From Spirochaetales bacterium (lineage in GTDB: Bacteria; Spirochaetota; Spirochaetia; DTKZ01): a DNA stretch of 8,490 bases. Where the stretch lies: positions 1 through 8,490 of the forward strand of contig JAGODW010000045.1 in assembly GCA_017998025.1 (NCBI GenBank). Reading direction: 5' to 3'. The notes beneath the pieces were generated by a model, which saw nothing but the letters and a program-made list of their open reading frames with translations, was not told the DNA's origin and ran no database searches. Below are positions 5,948 through 8,490 of the stretch, piece by piece (within the stretch, counting starts at the first letter, position 1; the number at the start of each line of letters is the position of its first letter). The translations under genes were made by a program, and so were the position numbers.

Positions 5948-6829
5948 ATGAATATACCTGCGTATCCTGAGTTTGCCCCCGTTGATTTGTCGATGCGTCC
6001 AAGTCTTCATCCGAGGCTCTCTATGCTGAAAGACGGCATATCTGAATTTACCTTTGCGGGGTTATACCTCTTTCGTAAGACGTACAACTACAAGGTCTCC
6101 TGGCTTCCCAACGAAACTATTGTAATTTCCGGCGAGAAGGATGGGAAGAAGTTCTTTATGTTGCCCTGTGGATTGCCTGAGGACATGGATCTTTTAGCGG
6201 ATCTATTTAAATCTCATGATTACTTAAAGAACCTTTCAGAGAGCGACACAGCTGCCGGCCGTATTGCGCTGGAACAGCACGGATATCGGGTAGAAGAGGA
6301 CCGAGACAACTTTGATTATCTCTACCTCCGCGAACATTTAGCTACACTTCCAGGAAAGCAGTACCACAAGAAACGGAATCTGGTAAATGCTTTTTTAAAT
6401 AATTATCAGTACATGGAAAAACCTATGCATAAGGCGGATGTAAAAGACGCCCTCTATATTTTAGAAGAATGGAAAAAGGCAAAAGGAAACACCGGAGACT
6501 ACGAGGCAGCGAAGGAAGCTCTAGAGAGGATTCACGACCTAAACCTGAGAGGCTATTTATACTATGTGGAAGGACAACCGGCTGCCTATACACTGGGAGA
6601 ACCTCTGGCACGGGGAAGGAGTTTTGCCGTGCATTTTGAGAAAGCGCTGGATCAATACAAAGGAATCTATCAGTTTGTGAACCAGGCCTTTGCTGCCGCT
6701 TTGCCCAAATACATTCTATACATAAACCGTGAGCAGGATCTGGGGGATCCAGGTCTTCGTCAAGCAAAAATGACCTACCGCCCCTGCGGATTTGTAAAAA
6801 AGTATCGGGTATATCCTCAGTCCCCTTGA
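5948..6829 (+). CDS. DUF2156 / phosphatidylglycerol lysyltransferase C-terminal-like protein
   Basis: This 293-residue protein matches the LPG_synthase_C (DUF2156) family, a double-GNAT-like fold that forms the catalytic part of MprF, the enzyme that moves lysine or alanine from aminoacyl-tRNA to phosphatidylglycerol. Family hallmarks seen are DRDNFDYLYLREHLATLPGK (118-137), the following KKRNLVNAFL (141-150), EEWKKAKG (173-180), GYLYYVEGQPAAYTLGEPL (202-220) and YINREQDLGDPGLRQAK (258-274). It lacks the transmembrane flippase half of MprF and shows no membrane segment, as in many free-standing bacterial members whose substrate is unknown. No ribosome binding site precedes ATG 5948. I keep this start because the N-terminal PEFAPVDLS stretch resembles the start of family members; an internal ATG at 5993 also lacks a site. 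Its own promoter is not obvious. Confidence 0.82.
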   Translation: MNIPAYPEFAPVDLSMRPSLHPRLSMLKDGISEFTFAGLYLFRKTYNYKVSWLPNETIVISGEKDGKKFFMLPCGLPEDMDLLADLFKSHDYLKNLSESDTAAGRIALEQHGYRVEEDRDNFDYLYLREHLATLPGKQYHKKRNLVNAFLNNYQYMEKPMHKADVKDALYILEEWKKAKGNTGDYEAAKEALERIHDLNLRGYLYYVEGQPAAYTLGEPLARGRSFAVHFEKALDQYKGIYQFVNQAFAAALPKYILYINREQDLGDPGLRQAKMTYRPCGFVKKYRVYPQSP

Positions 6830-6852
6830 GCAACCGTATTGTTTTCAGTAAG

Positions 6853-6895
6853 CTACATATCTGTGGAGAAAATAGTCGAATTCCTACATTTCTGT
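6853..6895 (+). promoter_or_regulatory. Candidate enhancer sites for a sigma54 activator
   Basis: CTACATATCTGT (6853-6864) and CTACATTTCTGT (6884-6895) match at 11 of 12 bases and start 31 bp apart, close to three helical turns. Each has partial dyad symmetry (TACA-N4-TGTA in the second, TACA-N4-TGTG in the first). They are centred about 139 and 108 bp upstream of the expected sigma54 start, the usual range for enhancer-binding activators. The motif is not the classical NtrC site, TGCACC-N5-GGTGCA, so the regulator is unknown. Confidence 0.5.
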
Positions 6896-6931
6896 ATGCA
6901 GCTTCGGATAAACCGACGGAATTGTAGACGT

Positions 6932-6966
6932 AATCTCTGCAAGGAGAAATAGTTAACAATCTCTGC
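6932..6966 (+). repeat. 9-bp direct repeat next to the sigma54 promoter
   Basis: AATCTCTGC occurs at 6932-6940 and again at 6958-6966, 26 bp apart. The second copy ends 5 bp before the -24 element. These could bind a second regulator or be remnants of duplication. Confidence 0.4.
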
Positions 6967-6971
6967 CTAGA

Positions 6972-6987
6972 TGGCATGAAAATTGCA
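6972..6987 (+). promoter_or_regulatory. Sigma54 (RpoN) promoter of glnN
   Basis: TGGCATG (6972-6978), four bases, then TTGCA (6983-6987) matches the consensus TGGCACG-N4-TTGCW at all but one position. The invariant GG (6973-6974) and GC (6985-6986) are correctly spaced. The expected start is about 6998, leaving a leader of about 46 nt before the glnN ATG. Sigma54 control of a glutamine synthetase agrees with known nitrogen regulation in many bacteria. Confidence 0.75.
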
Positions 6988-7044
6988 TTTATTTTATTCA
7001 TTGCACAGCACGGGCAAAGAAATTTACTCTAGTAGGAGCAAAGT

Positions 7045-8490
7045 ATGTCAAAGTCAACGATAGATTTCGTCAGCACTCCTGTACCCACGATTTATGGTAT
7101 CAATTCCTTCAACGATACCGCTATGCGGGAGCGTCTTCCTAAGGCTATTTATAAAGAGTTAAAAAGAGTTCAAGAAGGAGAAACAGAGCTTACGCTTGAA
7201 GTTGCAGAAGTTGTAGCGAATGCGATGAGAGATTGGGCGATTGAACGGGGTTGTACCCATTTTACCCACTGGTTCCAACCTCTTACCGGCTTAACAGCGG
7301 AAAAACACGAATCGTTCATTGCTCCTACTCCGGAAGGGGGGGTGATTATGGAGTTTTCCGGGAAAGAGCTGGTTAAAGGAGAACCGGATGCCTCTTCCTT
7401 CCCATCTGGAGGATTACGCTCTACGTTTGAGGCCCGGGGGTATACAGCCTGGGATGTGAATAGTCCTGCTTTTTTAAAAGAGGACCAGACAGGAGTTACC
7501 CTCTATATTCCTACTGCATTTGTATCGTACACAGGAGAGGCCCTGGATAAAAAAGTCCCTCTTCTCCGTTCCATAGAGGCTTTGAGCAGGCAAGCCTTGC
7601 GAGTTTTACGAGCGATGGGGAATACTACATCAAAACGAGTTACCCCCACCCTGGGGCCGGAGCAAGAGTATTTTCTTGTAGAGAAAGACCTCTTTGACAA
7701 GCGGCTCGATTTACTGCTTACCGGACGTACCCTCTTTGGAGCTGCACCGCCCAAAGGGCAGGAGATGGAAGATCATTATTTTGGAAATCTGAAAGAACGG
7801 GTTGCCGATTTCATGCGGGAACTGAACTATGAACTCTGGAAATTGGGAATTTCTGCAAAAACTCAGCACAATGAGGTTGCTCCCAATCAGTTCGAACTCG
7901 CTACAATCTTTACTACTTCCAGTGTGGCCTGTGACTGGAACCAACTGGTGATGGAGACGATGAAACGTGTAGCGAGTCATCATGGGTTAGCCGCTCTCCT
8001 TCATGAAAAACCGTTTGCCGGAGTGAATGGTTCGGGAAAGCATAACAACTGGTCTTTGGGTACTGATGATGGCATCAATCTTCTGGAGCCCGGAGACAAT
8101 CCGCACACGAACGCCCAGTTCCTTATATTCTGCATGGCAGTATTAAAAGCGGTGGATACATATGCAACCCTTCTGCGAATGTCCTGCGCTAATAGCGGAA
8201 ACGATCACCGGTTGGGGGCAAATGAGGCTCCCCCCGCTATCATATCGATTTTTCTGGGTGAGAGCCTGGCAGAGATTCTGGAAACACTCTCCAATGGTCA
8301 AAAAATAAAAGCGAGGGGAGGTGAAAGACTTGAAATCGGAGTAACGACCCTTCCGAAACTTCCCAGGGATATGACAGACCGCAACCGCACCTCTCCCTTT
8401 GCTTTTACAGGAAATAAGTTTGAATTCAGAATGGTTCCCTCTTCTGAAAGTGTGGCAGGGCCGAATATAGTCTTGAACACTGCCGTGGCA
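7045..8490 (+). CDS. glnN: Glutamine synthetase type III, N-terminal 482 residues (cut by window edge)
   Basis: The frame is open from ATG 7045 to the window end. AGGAG (7034-7038) lies 6 nt before the start. The enzyme makes glutamine from glutamate, ammonia and ATP in the cytoplasm. Family III features are clear: [13 protein letters not shown] (70-82), [19 protein letters not shown] (119-137), the metal-binding GPEQEYF (204-210), [17 protein letters not shown] (231-247), [15 protein letters not shown] (272-286) with E277 and E284, [18 protein letters not shown] (320-337) with H333, and [16 protein letters not shown] (448-463). GSIII proteins are usually about 700 residues, so about two thirds is present and roughly 650 bp should follow beyond the edge. 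All visible catalytic motifs are intact. The sigma54 promoter and upstream repeats point to nitrogen-responsive transcription. Confidence 0.96.
   Translation, partial: MSKSTIDFVSTPVPTIYGINSFNDTAMRERLPKAIYKELKRVQEGETELTLEVAEVVANAMRDWAIERGCTHFTHWFQPLTGLTAEKHESFIAPTPEGGVIMEFSGKELVKGEPDASSFPSGGLRSTFEARGYTAWDVNSPAFLKEDQTGVTLYIPTAFVSYTGEALDKKVPLLRSIEALSRQALRVLRAMGNTTSKRVTPTLGPEQEYFLVEKDLFDKRLDLLLTGRTLFGAAPPKGQEMEDHYFGNLKERVADFMRELNYELWKLGISAKTQHNEVAPNQFELATIFTTSSVACDWNQLVMETMKRVASHHGLAALLHEKPFAGVNGSGKHNNWSLGTDDGINLLEPGDNPHTNAQFLIFCMAVLKAVDTYATLLRMSCANSGNDHRLGANEAPPAIISIFLGESLAEILETLSNGQKIKARGGERLEIGVTTLPKLPRDMTDRNRTSPFAFTGNKFEFRMVPSSESVAGPNIVLNTAVA

Noticed and set aside
6423..7001. 192-residue frame on the - strand opposite the DUF2156 gene
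   Set aside because: It lies antisense to a gene with clear family motifs, runs across the glnN control region including the sigma54 promoter, and has the low-complexity composition of a shadow frame.

Overview
The window holds eight protein genes, seven complete and one cut by the right edge, plus a possible gene tail at the left edge. GC content is moderate (roughly half, by eye), genes are tightly packed, and there are no tRNAs, rRNAs, insertion sequences or CRISPR arrays. The gene set (class III glutamine synthetase, a free-standing LPG_synthase_C/DUF2156 protein, a secreted transglutaminase-like protein, a large protein I do not recognise) fits a free-living or host-associated anaerobe. 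My impression is Spirochaetota, with Clostridia-like Bacillota as the alternative. No taxonomic marker gene is present, so this is inference.

Left part (1-1015, + strand): a possible upstream gene tail, then an AT-rich leader with two perfect dyads, then a TIM-barrel sugar-phosphate isomerase/epimerase. Middle part (1016-5561, - strand), read from right to left: a secreted transglutaminase-like protein and a 566-residue protein of unknown function, probably co-transcribed with a 36-bp gap; a 164-bp gap; then a D-Ala-D-Ala-ligase-like ATP-grasp enzyme overlapping a GNAT acetyltransferase by 4 bp (ATGA). The GNAT gene meets the epimerase tail to tail with no bases between the two stop codons.

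The 164-bp gap contains, on the + strand, a near-consensus sigma70 promoter (TTGACG-17-TACAAT) followed within 100 bp by an intrinsic terminator with nine T. This defines a candidate small RNA of about 93 nt. It carries seven GGA triplets, one of them in the loop of a predicted hairpin, which resembles the RNAs that sequester CsrA/RsmA. It is the best candidate here for an undescribed element.

Right part (5562-8490, + strand): a 72-residue protein of unknown function with a strong ribosome binding site, a DUF2156 protein, and the first 482 codons of glnN (glutamine synthetase III). Upstream of glnN is a well-matched sigma54 promoter (TGGCATG-N4-TTGC). About 110 and 140 bp upstream of its expected start lie two near-identical dyad-like 12-mers spaced 31 bp, or three helical turns, apart. 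That is the expected layout for a sigma54 enhancer-binding activator, and it suggests nitrogen-controlled expression of the glutamine synthetase.
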